Assembly (NCBI RefSeq): GCF_017591425.1 | Contig: NW_024464918.1 | Location: 12,770,001-12,834,000, forward strand | Origin: Ochotona curzoniae | Taxonomy: Eukaryota > Chordata > Mammalia > Lagomorpha > Ochotonidae | DNA length: 64,000 nucleotides | Reading direction: 5' to 3' | The notes under the pieces: generated by a model | What the model saw: the letters and a program-made list of their open reading frames with translations, nothing else | Databases searched by the model: none | Told to the model about the DNA's origin: nothing | Shown here: piece after piece, positions 22,686 through 34,334 of the stretch | Numbering within the stretch: position 1 is the first letter of the stretch | Layout of the letters: the number at the start of each line of letters is the position of its first letter | Program-made: the position numbers and the translations under genes

Positions 22686-22694
22686 ATGGCGGCT
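22683..22694 (+). promoter_or_regulatory. Start-codon context overlapping a YY1-type motif
   Basis: The initiator context AAAATGGCGGCTG combines a good Kozak sequence (A at -3, G at +4) with the AANATGGCGGC consensus bound by YY1, a known arrangement in CpG-island genes where the site sits just inside the transcribed region. YY1 binding here is an inference. Confidence 0.55.
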
Positions 22695-23272
22695 GTGGCT
22701 GCAGAGGCGGCAGCGACTGCAGCGTCCCCCGGGGAGGGGGGCGCCGGCGAGGCCGAGCCGGAGATGGAGCCCATCCCCGGCAGCGAGGCCGGCACGGACC
22801 CCCTCCCGGTCACTGCTACTGAAGCGTCCGTGCCGGACGGCGAGGCGGACGGGCAGCAGTCCGCTCCTCAGGCCGACGACCCACCTCTCCCGCCTCCGCC
22901 GCCGCCGCCAGGGGAGCTCGCCCGCAGCCCCGAGGCAGCGGGGCCAGAGCTGGAGGCTGAGGAGAAGCTGCCCGTCCGGGTGGCGGAGCCAGAGGCAGCT
23001 GCGCCTCGTGAGGGACCCGACCTTCTCCCTTCTCCCCCGGCACAGCCGCCGGAGCGGCCCCGGTCTCCGGAGGAGAGCGAGGAGACGCCGCTGTCCCAGC
23101 CTGCAGCCCCGGGGCTGCTGCCGCCGGCGGGCGGGGACTCGGCGGTGTCGCAACTGATTCCGGGCTCAGAGGTGCGGGTCACGCTGGACCACATCATTGA
23201 GGACGCGCTCGTGGTGTCGTTCCGCCTCGGGGAGAAGCTCTTCTCCGGGGTACTCATGGATCTGTCCAAAAG
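22686..23272 (+). CDS. PWWP2A: PWWP2A coding exon 1 (residues 1-195 plus 2 nt of codon 196)
   Basis: First coding exon of PWWP domain-containing protein 2A, a nuclear chromatin reader known to bind H2A.Z nucleosomes, H3K36me3 and DNA and to associate with an MTA1/HDAC/RBBP NuRD subcomplex. The ATG at 22686 has A at -3 and G at +4; the frame is open further upstream but has no in-frame ATG there. The translation starts MAAVAAEAAATAAS and runs through a Pro/Glu/Ala-rich, disordered-looking stretch (a run of seven prolines near residues 68-75) to a conserved segment at about residues 160-196 (GSEVRVTLDHIIEDALVVSF onward) shared by PWWP2A and PWWP2B. The exon ends AAAAG and the intron begins GTACCG at 23273; 587 coding nt leave phase 2, which exon 2 completes as AG+G = Arg196. 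Identification is from recognised protein sequence; no search was run. Confidence 0.96.
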
Positions 23273-23560
23273 GTACCGCTCCCTCCCCCAGCGCGCCCCG
23301 GGGACGCCCGGGTCCCCAGGGAAAGGGAGCGAACCCGGGCAGCCCCCCTCGACCCTCCAGTCCTGCCCGGCGCGTGGCGCGCGCTCCGGGTGGGGCGGAC
23401 ACGAGAGACCCGGAGAGGGCGGCGCCTGCCCCAGGTGGACGCCAGGCAGGGCAGGTGTGCAGAGCTGTGCGGGCTTGGCGCGTTGTAGATGGGCGTGCGG
23501 ATCTATTCTCCCACTCCCAGGCTCGTGCGACTTCATCCCGGCTCCTCCTTGTTGAGGCGG

Positions 23561-24408
23561 GTGGGTTATTGGGAAAGGCAGATGGATTTTTTTTTTTTAC
23601 TTTCCCCCTTGTGAACAGGGTGCTAGCCGGCGGGGTGGGGTTGGGGAGGTTGTGAGATGCCACTTGTCGGTTAGTCCTGGTGTAAGCCTTTAACTTTAGC
23701 GAGGCTGGAGAAATGGGCTGTGTTAAGCTTTAGGGTGCCTGAAAGGCTGCCTGTCACGCGTTACAGGTGGAGGAGCCCGAGTTAAAATGAAGCTTTTGAA
23801 TGTTCTCACTGTCATGGATTCCCCTCAACTGTTTCAGTAGAGAAATACGTTTTGTTCATTTGAATGATAGGGTTTAAAAAGAGATCATACGCTTCTAACC
23901 CTTACTGTCAAGGTCGTTTGCCTAAACAGCCTCAAATGAGTACTACAGGTACAGTTCTAAATGTACTCCAGGTGAAAAAAGTTGAGTTCACCTGAAAAGC
24001 GTCTTGACTACATTTTCATCGTTTGACGGTGTGAGAGGCCCCTCTTTAAGTAGGAAGAGAATCTGTTCCGAGTCTAGACTCGAGTTAACCTTTCTATTTT
24101 CTTCTTTTGCAGATATGAAGTGCAGAGACTCCCATTCACGGCTCTCCGTTCTGTTTCCTGCAACAGCACACACGCTGGTAGTTTCCACCTGTTCCGAAGT
24201 AGCTTGTTTAGTACCTTGTGCTCTTAGCTGCTGCCCCTGCCATCAAGATACACATCTTTTCCCGTCCAGGAAAAACACATTTAAAGAATGTTGTCTGGGC
24301 GGAAAAGATGGGAAGCCTTTAATGGTTACTTGATGTTTTATTTTAAGTTCGTTGTTTGAAATTTTGGGTTCAAACGTGTGCGCTTTGGTTTTTGTAGTTA
24401 GCAGAGTA
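23561..24408. other. Proximal intron 1, repeat-poor
   Basis: No SINE. Unassigned apart from short T-runs. Confidence 0.55.
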
Positions 24409-24713
24409 ACACGGGGTGGCAAGCTTGCTCAGTTGGTTAATTCTCCACCTCCAATTCCAGTTTATGTCCCGGCTGCTCCACTTCCCATCCAGCTCCCTGC
24501 TTGTGGCTTGGGAAAGCAGTGGAGAATGGCCCAAAGCCTTGGGACCCTGCACCCACGTGGGAGCCCCAGAAGAGGCTACTGGCTCCTGGCTTCGGATCTG
24601 CTCCGCCCCAGCCATTGCGGCCATTTGGGGAGTGAACCAGCGGATGGAAGACGTGTCTCTCTGTAGACCTCCCTTTCCAATAAAAATAAAAATAAATAGA
24701 TCTTTAAAGAAAA
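24409..24713 (+). mobile_element. CSINE, sense to PWWP2A
   Basis: Older-subtype head (GGCAAGCTTGCTCAGTTGG), typical middle, tail CCAATAAAAATAAAAATAAA. Confidence 0.9.
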
Positions 24714-25716
24714 GAGAGCAAGACTAGTATGCTTTCCCTTGCTGTGTTAGAGAGGGGCGTCAGTAGTGTGCTATTGGATCAAACAGAAAAGACTGCCAGT
24801 GACTGTAGGAGAATCTGGATTTCAAATCTGCAAAAGGAAGGTGCAAAAAGGTAAGTTGTTTTTGGAAATGGCATAAATGATAGTGATTTCCTGTTTTGAG
24901 GTTTTTTTTTTTTTATTTAAGATTTTCTTTGGCTGAGAATTGCAAGTTTGGGCTTTGGTCAGTTTTGCTAACAGTTCTTGCAGCACTAGGAGCTATTCCT
25001 GAGTGTCTTTTAGTGAAAGGCTGGTAAAGCGAGGCGCTGTGTCAACTCGTCATGGATGCAGTGACTACATCTGTACCGGGCGGCCTAGGTTTTGAGGGAC
25101 ATACTTCCTATCCTGTCCTGAGTGGGAGATGCACAGAAATGGGGAGGAAGGAAAACTTTGTGGCTCTAACATTTAGCTTTTCAAGGAAATGTTACTGGAC
25201 CAATGATTAATTAGTTGAATTTCCCATTTTTGTAACATAATATGGAAAAATTTAAGTGCCTGTTGCTGTCTGCCTATTGATTACATTGTTTCATATTCAG
25301 GTTCAGGGTAAGAGATGGATCCAAAAGATACTTTTGGATACCATTCTATAGTACTCATGAGTTACTTTAAAAGTAATTTGTATCTTGATTGGACTGGTCC
25401 CTGAATTAAACCTGTAGGTAAAAATATGAAGAGCTTTCTATTGAATACCTGTAGTGTGTCAGGCATTGTACCAGAGCAATCTTTGTTAACTATGAAGGCA
25501 TTTTCCTTCTCTATGGGAGGGAATTAAGTTTTATTTAATTTGTCCAGTTAGCTGTTCAAATGTGGGGTTATTCAATTCTTAAAAATATGTTTTCTATTTC
25601 CGTTAAAAAAAAGGTTGAATGCAAGATTTTAGTTTTTTCTCAAATTGAGTACCTATGTAGCACATATGTAGTAAAATACTGTATGGGCTATATGTATGTT
25701 GGAGTCAACACTGATT
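24714..25716. other. Intronic unassigned sequence
   Basis: Unique; a weak MIR-like patch at about 25428-25500 (ATACCTGTAGTGTGTCAGGC). Confidence 0.45.
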
Positions 25717-26019
25717 TATTCTTTTTTTATTTGGAAGGTAGATTTACAAAGGAGAGACAAAAAGATCTTCCTTCCACTGGTTCACTCCCCAGATCGCTGC
25801 AACAGCCAGAGCTGAGCCCATAGGGAGCCAGGAGCTTGTTTCATGTCTCCCACGTGGGTGCAGGAACCCAAGGCTTTGGGAATCCTCTACTGCTTTCCTA
25901 GTCCACAAGCAGGGAGCTGGATGGAAAGCGGAGCAGCTGGGATAGGAACCAGGCAACCACATGGGTTCCTGGCATTTGCAAGGGGAGGAGTAGCCAGTGG
26001 GTCCATTGTGCTGGGCTCT
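25717..26019 (-). mobile_element. CSINE
   Basis: TTTATTTGGAAGGTAGATTT to CATTGTGCTGGGCTC. Confidence 0.9.
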
Positions 26020-26267
26020 CATTCAGTTTTTCCCTCTGCAGATGCTAAGGAGAGCTTGGACTGGGGCTCAGTGGAAGCTGGGAGACAGGAACTCATTCCA
26101 GTGTGTGTGTGTCTCTCACTCTCTCTCTCAAAACCCCAGTTAACTTGAGCTATCACTGTGTTGAGGTGTAGACAGGCAGAAAGCTGGAATGAGGAACTAG
26201 AGCTGTTTCTCAAGCCCAGGTTGGCTGAGGTGGGATATGAGCAAACACCTGTTCCCAAACAGACTGT

Positions 26268-26558
26268 TTAAAAAATTGTTTGAAAGGGAGACCCTGGGAA
26301 GAAAGGAAGGAAGGCTAAAACAGGCAGCAGTCTCATTTGTACCCCTGCTGGGGCAGGGCCAGGCTGAAGCCTGGAGCCAGGAACTCATTCAGGGCTTGCC
26401 ACCTGTGTGAAAGGGACTTAAGTACTAAAGCCATTATGTGCTGCTTCCCAGGGTGCACATTAGCAGGAAATTAGGATTGGAAGGATCCAGAACACAAATC
26501 CTGGCATAGGCATATCTCCTGAACTTCCTTTTAAGAACCACATCAAGTACCGGCCCTA
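26268..26558 (-). mobile_element. Old CSINE
   Basis: TTAAAAAATTGTTTGAAAGG to GTACCGGCCC; a (GGAA) run replaces part of the tail-proximal segment. Confidence 0.75.
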
Positions 26559-26762
26559 ACAGATTTTTTTTTTATAGTCAATACAGGGAAGCTTGTATTT
26601 GAAGAAGCCCCATTTCCTTCACTGAAGATTAGGGACACAGGAAGCTACAGCTCTGGTTCTTTTATCAATGAGATGGTCAGGAAGAAATTCACATTTGGGA
26701 AAATTTCAATGTGTGTAGTTTTTTGAAAGGAACTAGTTCTGACACTGTTTAATATCAATGCC

Positions 26763-27086
26763 TTTTTTTTAAAGATTTATTTATTTTTATTGGAAAGGTG
26801 GATATACATAGAGGGGGAGAGACAGAGGGGAAGATCTTCTGTCCACTGATTCACTCCCCAAGTGACTGCAACAGTCGGTGCTGCGCCAATCTGAAGCCAG
26901 GAACCAGGAACCTCCTCCAGGTCTCTAACATGGGTGCATGCTTTGAGCCATCCTCGACTGCTTTCCCAGGCCACAAGCAGGGAGCTGGATGGAAGTGGAG
27001 CTGCTAGGATTAGAACCGGCCCCCATATGGGATCTTGGTATGTTCAGGGCGAAGACTGTAGCTGCTAGGCCACGCCGCCAAGCCCT
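26763..27086 (-). mobile_element. CSINE, full length
   Basis: TTAAAGATTTATTTATTTTT to CCACGCCGCCAAGCCC; about 15 bases lost at 26937. Confidence 0.95.
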
Positions 27087-27299
27087 AATATCATTGCCTT
27101 TTGAAGTTAAAATGTTGTTAACTGTGTGAAAAAGATGCGTGATCTTACAGCATAGAGTTCAGTGTATATGTGGTTGATTAAGAAGCTGCTTTTGTAAACA
27201 TTAAAATTCTTTATTCTCATTGGGTTGAAGAAATTTTTAAGATTTTTTTTGGTGAAAAGGAGCATGACACAAAAAGGAATAGAAACCAGGATTAAGAAA

Positions 27300-27487
27300 A
27301 TTATTTAAAAATTTTTAATGTATTTTCATTATGTGAAGAGCAGAGAGAGACAAAGATCTTCCATTTGCTGGTTTATTCTCCAAATAGCCAAAAGCCAAGG
27401 TGTACTAGAGGCAAGCAGCAGCTGAGTAGTGGAGGTGTGCATTGGGCTAGGGATAGGGCCTTAACTGCTGTGTCACTGCCTGCCCCT
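27300..27487 (-). mobile_element. Old CSINE fragment
   Basis: GAAGAGCAGAGAGAGACAAA to CACTGCCTGCCCC with a large internal deletion. Confidence 0.6.
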
Positions 27488-27934
27488 GCATACTAAATAG
27501 GTTGTTGAGAGCGCCTGGCCTCTGTGAACGCCATCTTTGAGCCAGTCATTGTGCCCTTTTAGACTATTTGCTCCAGGTCTTAGGAAGCTCATTGGTCTGG
27601 CTTTGGTGAGTTGACTTAAACACAAAGAACACACTACATGCTATATATTTTTTGGGGGGGTGGGTGTCAGGGAAGATGATTGGATATACAGAGGGATTGT
27701 GTTGCCTAGTGATGATGATGTGGCCATCTTGGTTTGAGTTCACTCTGATTGCACAGCAACCGGATTGACTAATGATGCCCTTTTCAGAACAGTCCCTGTC
27801 CTTGAGCCGCACAGGGCTGTGTGTTAAGTGAATGGAGTGAGCACGTGGCTTGTTCCTGTACCATCCTGGTTTTCTTGTGCTACTTTCATCCCCTTACTTT
27901 GCCTCATAAGTGATGTGGTCACCTTAAAATGAGG
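27488..27934. other. Intronic unassigned sequence
   Basis: Nothing recognised. Confidence 0.45.
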
Positions 27935-28197
27935 ATTTTTTTTTCAAGGTTTATTTATTTAGAAGTTGGAATTTCAGAGAGGAGAGACAGTGTGGGAGTG
28001 GGAGTCTTCCACTCACTGGTTCGCTCTCCTGGGGACTGCAAGGGCCAGAGTTGTCAGGGAAGCCAGGACCTTATTTCAGGTCTCCCACTCAGATGTCAGG
28101 GACCCCAGAGTTGGATTATCTTTCACTTTCTCCGGGCTGTTAGCAGGGAGCTGGATTGGAAGTGAAGCAGCTACATTTGCTGCACCACAACACTGGT
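27935..28197 (-). mobile_element. Old CSINE
   Basis: AAGGTTTATTTATTTAGAAG to CTGCACCACAACACTGG. Confidence 0.8.
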
Positions 28198-28305
28198 GAA
28201 AACAAGAGTTCTCTGTTTAGCATTGCACTTGTTAGAAACTGAAAGTGTTTAGGTAAGGCATGCATGTATTTTTCCTTGCTCCTCCACTTTTTAAAGATAT
28301 TTTTA

Positions 28306-28631
28306 TTTTTGTTTAAGATTTATTTATTGTAATTGCAAAGACAGATATACAGAGAGGAGTAGAGATGGAGAGGAAGATCATCTGTCCACTGATTTACTCC
28401 CTAAACGGCTGCAAAAGCCGGTGCTATGCTGATCTGAAGCCAGGATCCTGGAGTTCATCCGGGCCTCCCTCGCGGGTGTATGGTCCCAAAGCCCTGGGCT
28501 GTCCTTGACTGCTTTTCCAGGTCACAAGCAGGGAGGGGAAGTAGGGCCGCTGGGATATGAACCTACACCTGTATGGGATCCTGGTGCATGCAAGGCAAGG
28601 ACTTTAGCCACTAAGCCTTGGTGCCAGGCCC
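28306..28631 (-). mobile_element. CSINE
   Basis: GTTTAAGATTTATTTATTG to GCCTTGGTGCCAGGCCC. Confidence 0.95.
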
Positions 28632-28915
28632 AGAGATTTTATTTTTATTGGAAGAGCAGTTAGAGGAAAGACAGATGGCTTCTCTCCACTGATTTGCTTC
28701 CCAAGTGGCTGCAATGGCTGGAGTTGGGGCAATCCAAAGCTAGGAGTTTCTTCTGGGTTCCCCACATGGGTGCAGGGGCCCAAGGACATGGCCCAGCTTC
28801 TGCTGCTTTCCTGGGCAGAGGCAGGGAGTTGGAACAGAAATGGAGCAGCTAGGACTCAAACTGGTGCCTATATGGGATGCTGGTGCTGCTGCGGGAGTAT
28901 GGTGTGCTGGCCCTG
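28632..28915 (-). mobile_element. CSINE
   Basis: AGAGATTTTATTTTTATTGG to TGTGCTGGCCC, directly abutting the previous copy. Confidence 0.85.
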
Positions 28916-29079
28916 ACTGCTGTGCTTTTATACTTGCTTTAATAGACTTGGATACCCCCTCTCCAGTTTATTTGCTTATTCTCTAGCTCATGAACAGTGC
29001 CTAGTAATGGCATTAAATAAGTATAATCAGTCTTAAATTCATTTGCGGTTTTTTTATTCTCCTATACTCTTTTACTTTT

Positions 29080-29618
29080 TTTTTTTTTAAATGTGTGCTA
29101 CTTCCTTTTACTTGAAAGGCAGAGGGGCTGGTGTCATGGCTGAACTGGCTAATCCTCTGCCTGTAAGTGCCAGAATCCCATATGGGTACCAGTACGTGTT
29201 TGGCTGCTCCATATCCTATCCAGCTGCCTGCTGTGGCCTGAGAAAACCATGAAGGATGGCCCAAAGCTGTGGGAGACAGCTCCTGCTGCCCACTAACCCA
29301 GCTCTGACATTTGTATCCATTTGGGGAGTGAACCTGTGGAAGAAGCTGTTACCCACTTTCCTCTCCGCAAATGTGCCTTTCCAATGTTGTTTTTTTAAAA
29401 GGGGAGAGATGAAGAAATAGAGCTTACTAACTCCCCAGATGTGCATAGCAGCCAGGCCTGGGTCCACTTGAAGCCAGGAGCTCTGATTCCGTGTAGGTCT
29501 GCCAGGTGAGTGGCACAGATACCATCTGCTGGCTCTTAGGATGCATTAACAGGGAGCTGCAAACGGCACTTTGGTGTCCCAAGTGCTGGCTTAACCCTCC
29601 TATACCTCCGTGCCTGCC
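29080..29618 (-). mobile_element. Old CSINE split by another SINE
   Basis: Tail part to 29123 (TTACTTGAAAGGCAGAG); body resumes at about 29401 and ends CCTCCGTGCCTGCC. Confidence 0.7.
29124..29392 (+). mobile_element. CSINE nested in another, sense to PWWP2A
   Basis: GGGGCTGGTGTCATGGCTG head to GTGCCTTTCCAATG; poor tail. Confidence 0.85.
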
Positions 29619-30024
29619 GTATGCTTTTATGATTTGATACATAGTAAGCATCCCTTCAGGTTCCTAAGCCGTCTTAATGGTTATTGTGGGCAGAAATAAT
29701 AAATCGGTGCTTGTATGATACTTTTTGTTGAATGTGTTATGGGAAATGAACATAAATGAGTATATGGGCTCTTTTCAACATCTGTCAACTATTGGCCAAA
29801 CTTTACTACATCATGTAACTGCCTCTGTTAAATTGCCTTAAATCAGTTTATCTGTAAATATTTCAGTATAGATGTGTGAAAAGATGAGGACTTAAACTAT
29901 ATACTAAAATAGTAGGAACAATTCATGCATATAAGATTCCTGGTTGGTGTTAGCATTTAACATCACATACTGCCTCAGTTAACATCTCAAGAGATTTAAC
30001 ATGGGTAATTGGTTGATTTGTCTT
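29619..30024. other. Intronic unassigned sequence
   Basis: AT-rich unique sequence. Confidence 0.45.
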
Positions 30025-30300
30025 CTAGAAATTTGGTTTATTGAAAGGCATAGTGACAGAAACTGAGCTGTCTCCAAGTGGCTGCACAGCCAGCACCAGG
30101 CAAGGCTGAAGCTGTGGCTGGGACGCAGTGGGAGTCCGAGTGTGGGCAGGGAGCCACATGCTTGGAGATGGGAGGCGCTATGGGCACGTTATTAGCAGGG
30201 GTCTGGATCGGAAGCAGGGGAGCTCGGACGTGAAGCCAGGACTCTGCTCTGAGATTCCTTGGCCCAGGTGGCAGCAGAAGTGCTGTGCCACAGTGCAATC
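30025..30300 (-). mobile_element. Old CSINE
   Basis: TTTGGTTTATTGAAAGGCAT to GTGCTGTGCCACAGTG. Confidence 0.75.
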
Positions 30301-31631
30301 TGCAATTGGATCTTAATTTTATTCCCTCACAGTTGTTTAGATGAAACTTCGCTGCTGCTTTTTTCTTTTCTTTTTTTTTTTTTTTAAATGAATGCTGTTT
30401 GCTGGATATTCCTCCCGTTTTCTCCAAGTACCATCCCAAACATTTCCGTATCATAAAATAGTTTCTTTTACCTTAGCTACAACTGTAGGCCTCTCAGGGC
30501 TTCTTTTGAAAGCTTCTCTTGTTTTGAGTTAGTAGAAATGATTATGGTTATATCTTTCTTGATTATGAACACTCAGACCTCTTCCTTAAATGTAATTCCA
30601 AGCCCAGAAAAGTTGAACCAGTCAAGCTTGTCTGTATAGCCATCAGCCCAGGGCTACTAAATTGATAGTGTCTCCGTCTTAATCCTTACCTGAGGGATGC
30701 TGTTGGCTGAGGGCCAGCAGTGTCTCCCTGTACAGGGGATTATGCAAATTTTCCATTCTCCACACCTTGACGAGCAGTTTTATAAGTTGAAATATTGAAT
30801 ATATTTCTGAATTATATTGTGATCTGAAGTAATGAATCTTAACATGGTTATATATAGAAAACACTTTTTGGAAATTTGGGGTATATGCATATTAAGGGAT
30901 GGTACTATCTGGATTGAGCTTTTTAGAAATGCTGTATAATGTATGGATATGGGTAGTATTGTTAAGAATTGAGATTTCTGTGGGAAATTTACTTTTTTTT
31001 TTTTTTGAAGGAAATATAAACCGAGACAATGATTTCTTTTCTTTACAGAGACCATGAAACGTATGGTGAAATAGCTCTACTTTTGGTGGGAAAAAAATAC
31101 AGCCATTCTGGTGAAGCAGTGAGTAGTGGTATCAGTAGTTTATACTACAGCAACCAGGTTGAGAATTTAGGCCTCCAAGTAGTATTCTTGAATGATTGTG
31201 CCGAGTTGTACATATTTAGAACAAATGTGTTTTGGTGATTATGGTGCTTATGAGCCAACATGTGTTAATAAGCGTTCTTATGTTAGAACAGCAAGGAGGC
31301 AAGGACCAGTCACTTTCTGGCCCTGACAACTGTAGGTGGCCCACAGCTGTACTGTATTGAGAGTAAGCATTTCTTCCGTGAATCACTAACCTGGTATTTA
31401 TCTTTTAGGAAGGTTATTTGTTTATGAGCATAACAGCCTGGTTTAAATCTGAATGTAAGAATTCTGTAACATGGTTTTAAAAATAACGTGTATAAAGTAG
31501 GAATTATATGCTAGGTAAACTTGATGTGCAACAACTATGCATGGAAAGTTTCATTGGTCTTGGGGTTTGTGATGAGGTGAATTTTCAGCCTTTCACATTT
31601 TAGTCAGACCTGAGTCACTACAGTTTGAAAT
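30301..31631. other. Intronic unassigned sequence
   Basis: 1.3 kb without recognised repeats except T-runs (about 30360-30385, 30990-31008). Confidence 0.5.
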
Positions 31632-31937
31632 TAAAGACATGTTTACTTTTCTTAGAAAGGCATATTTACAGAGAGAAGAGACAGAAAGATCTTGTATATC
31701 TTGGTTCGCTCCCCAGATGGTTGCAACTGCTGGAGCTGAGCCAGTCAGGAGGCAGGAACCCCTTGGGTCTGCCATGCGGGTGCAGGATCCCAAGACTTTG
31801 GACCATCCTCTACTGCTTTCCCAGACCACAAGCAGAAAGCTGGATAGGAGGTTAAGTAGGCAGCACATGAATCTGTACCCATAAGGGATCCTGGCACTGG
31901 GAGATTGATGGCTATTAGAGCCATCGTGTCAGTCCTT
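31632..31937 (-). mobile_element. CSINE
   Basis: AGAAAGGCATATTTACAGAG to GAGCCATCGTGTCAGTCC. Confidence 0.9.
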
Positions 31938-33047
31938 AATTGAAACTGGTCTGATTTTCCCAAGATGGACTTTCTGTGGGAGAGATAGGTTTGTACGTTG
32001 TGTACTTGGTACAACTGCCATGGCCAGTTAAATGTGTACTTATACATGAACGATGTTCTTGATAATTTGGGCCTATGAAAGGCATGATCTTTTTCTTAAT
32101 ATTTATAACAGTTCTTCATAAATTCCTGAATTAATTTGGACACAGATAAATGGTAGAACGGAAATTTGCTGGCAGATCTTGATGTAAGTAGTGGCCAAAT
32201 TTTATTCTGAATGGATTTGATATAGAATGTTTTATGTTTTTGCCAAATGTTTTTGGGCTGTGATCCTCAAAACATATGTACCTAAATTCCTGAGGTCCAC
32301 CCCAATGTACATTTTAAATAGTAAAGAAGTGTGGATGATTCTGGTTCTCCTTTGGAGACCACTGATTTTTCTATAACAGAATGATAAAATTTCTTATTTC
32401 AAAAAGTATTTTTATCTATTTTGAAGGCAAAGTAGTGATTTTTCATTTAGTATTTACTTCCTAAATGCTTATATAGCAGGTGACCAGTCAGGAGCCTAGA
32501 ATCCCATGTGGATTCCTCATTTTGGGGTCCCCCTCTAAGCTAACTGCTGGCTTACCTGCTGAGCCGAACGATGAGCTTGTCCCGCTTTATTGAGGTTTAG
32601 AATTGGATGTAATCGCAGACTCTGCAACATGTGGGCGACGGGCAGCTTGGGTGGCAGGTTTAGATTGTCACTGCAGAACTGGTAATTTAGCTTACAAATG
32701 TTTTCTTAAGTTTTTTGTGTGCTCCAGGTTTAAATAGTTAATTTTATCTCTTTCCTCTTGAATCAGTTTGACATAGTCCACTTAACTATAGCTTGGCTGG
32801 TTTTTAAAGTCTTTTAGGACTCATGTTCTTCATAGTGCTTGGTTTTGCCCTTCCTATGTTTCCGCTCAAAAGGCTTCCAAACTGTACTCCTCTCCCCCCG
32901 CCCCTTATGTTGGTAAGCACATTTATTGGAAGGTCTGGGGAAAAATGTCATTTTGTTTCTGCCAGCTCAATGGACGGGCAAGCAGCACAGTACCATCTGT
33001 CTGGACAAAGAGGACTGGAACATTCTGTTTCATTGATTTGTGTATCT
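31938..33047. other. Intronic unassigned sequence
   Basis: 1.1 kb, AT-rich; nothing recognised with confidence. Confidence 0.5.
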
Positions 33048-33361
33048 TTTATTTATATATTTTTTTATTGGAAATGCGGATATACAGAGGAGGAGAGACA
33101 GAGAAGATGTTCTGTCCAATGATTCATTCCCCAAGTGGCCGCAATGGCTGGAGCTGAGCCAATCTGAAGCCAGGAGCTCTTCTGGGTCTCCCATGCAGAT
33201 GCAGGGTCCCAAAGCCTTGGGCTGTCCTAAACTGTTTTCCCAGGCCACAAGCAGGGAGCAAGATGGGGAGCAGGGCCATCGGGATTAGAACCAGTGCCCA
33301 TATGAGATCCTGGCACATGCAGAGCAAGGACGTTAAGCACTACGGTATCGCACCAGGCCCC
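33048..33361 (-). mobile_element. CSINE, full length
   Basis: TTATTTATATATTTTTTTAT to TATCGCACCAGGCCCC. Confidence 0.95.
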
Positions 33362-33584
33362 AGATTTGGTATCTTTTTGTGTCTCTTCATCAGTGTAATT
33401 GTAGTCTAGTTTCCTCCATATCTCGCAGTATCATACTTACATGTGATATGTACTCAGCCTTTCTCTTCATTTTCATATCACCTTGCTCATCCAGCCTCAG
33501 CTTGGTGAGAATGCCCAGTGCTGGGAGTTTATTACTAATTTTAGTAGTCAATCATGCTTCCAAACTTTTCCCTTTTCATTTTCC

Positions 33585-33830
33585 TAATTATTTATTTATT
33601 TTTGCTTACATGTCAGAGAAAGGAGAGAAAGGAGAGAAAGGATGAGAGACAGATCTTCCATCTGCTGTTGGTTCACTCCTCAAGTGGCTGCAATTGCCAG
33701 TCTGGGAGCCCAGGCCTTGGGCTATCCTCTGCCATACCCGGAATGGATTGAAAGTGGAACAGTGGGGACATGAGCTGGTGCCCCTGTGGAATGCCTGTGC
33801 TGCAAGCGTGGATTGGTCAGTTCTGCTGCA
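33585..33830 (-). mobile_element. Old CSINE
   Basis: TAATTATTTATTTATTTTTG, duplicated GGAGAGAAA near 33620, 'CTGCTGTTGGTTCACTCC' onward; internal deletion. Confidence 0.75.
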
Positions 33831-33869
33831 GCCTTGACCCCAAACTTTACTTTGTATACTTAATGATGG

Positions 33870-34025
33870 CTGCTGTGTTTTCTGATTTCGGTGCTGTACC
33901 CAGTATCAACTAGCTTGTATACATTGTTTTACTTTACTGGATTTTCCAGAGTAAAATAATGATTTCCATTTCAGATTGACATTGGGGCTCAGAAATGAAG
34001 TAAATTGCCTAAAATTATATGGCAA
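33870..34025 (-). repeat. Possible MIR fragment
   Basis: 'GATTTCCATTTCAGATTGACATTGGGGCTCAGAAATGAAGTAAATTGCC' resembles the reverse-complement MIR core. Confidence 0.4.
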
Positions 34026-34334
34026 ATATTGGCAAGAATATTCTTTTTAAATTATTTTCTTCTAATATTGTTTATATAGTTGAGCATGGTGCATGCCCAT
34101 ATTGCCTCCAATTCAGGTAGAAAGGATTGAATTATGGATAAAGGTGGGTGGGACAAATGTTTCAGTGTTTTTTTTTTTTCTCCTATATCTACATTATGGG
34201 ATGTGGTTTACCTATTGCTGTTTTTATCAGCACCCAGCGATGTTTCATGACCCCTTAGAGCAATTTGGAGAAGTGTTCCGAGGGTGTTACTTGAGTAACT
34301 TTGATAGTTCAGAGATGTTCTCAGCTTTGTTTTA

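Larger units (their letters stand above)
22080..23560 (+). promoter_or_regulatory. PWWP2A: CpG-rich promoter region of PWWP2A
   Basis: GC and CpG content rises sharply here against AT-rich flanks and covers the presumed transcription start and all of exon 1. No TATA box is visible at a plausible distance, fitting a dispersed-start housekeeping CpG-island promoter. It contains six CCAAT boxes, a palindromic E-box CACGTG (22233-22238) and GC-rich boxes such as CCCCGCCCC (around 22363). No SINE lies between about 21725 and 24408. The exact transcription start cannot be read from sequence; it probably lies between about 22550 and 22650. Confidence 0.85.

Noticed and set aside
22352..23663. Long minus-strand and alternate-frame open frames over exon 1 (up to 222 codons)
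   Set aside because: Products of low stop-codon frequency in CpG-rich DNA; Arg/Pro/Ser-rich translations opposite a recognised exon.
30038..30454. Minus-strand open frame with a lysine run
   Set aside because: The lysines come from a T-run, and the rest covers an old SINE.
31029..31238. Open frame after a TTTCTTTACAG acceptor-like sequence in intron 1
   Set aside because: No matching donor with known PWWP2A frame, no recognised peptide; the conserved protein joins exon 1 directly to 45248.
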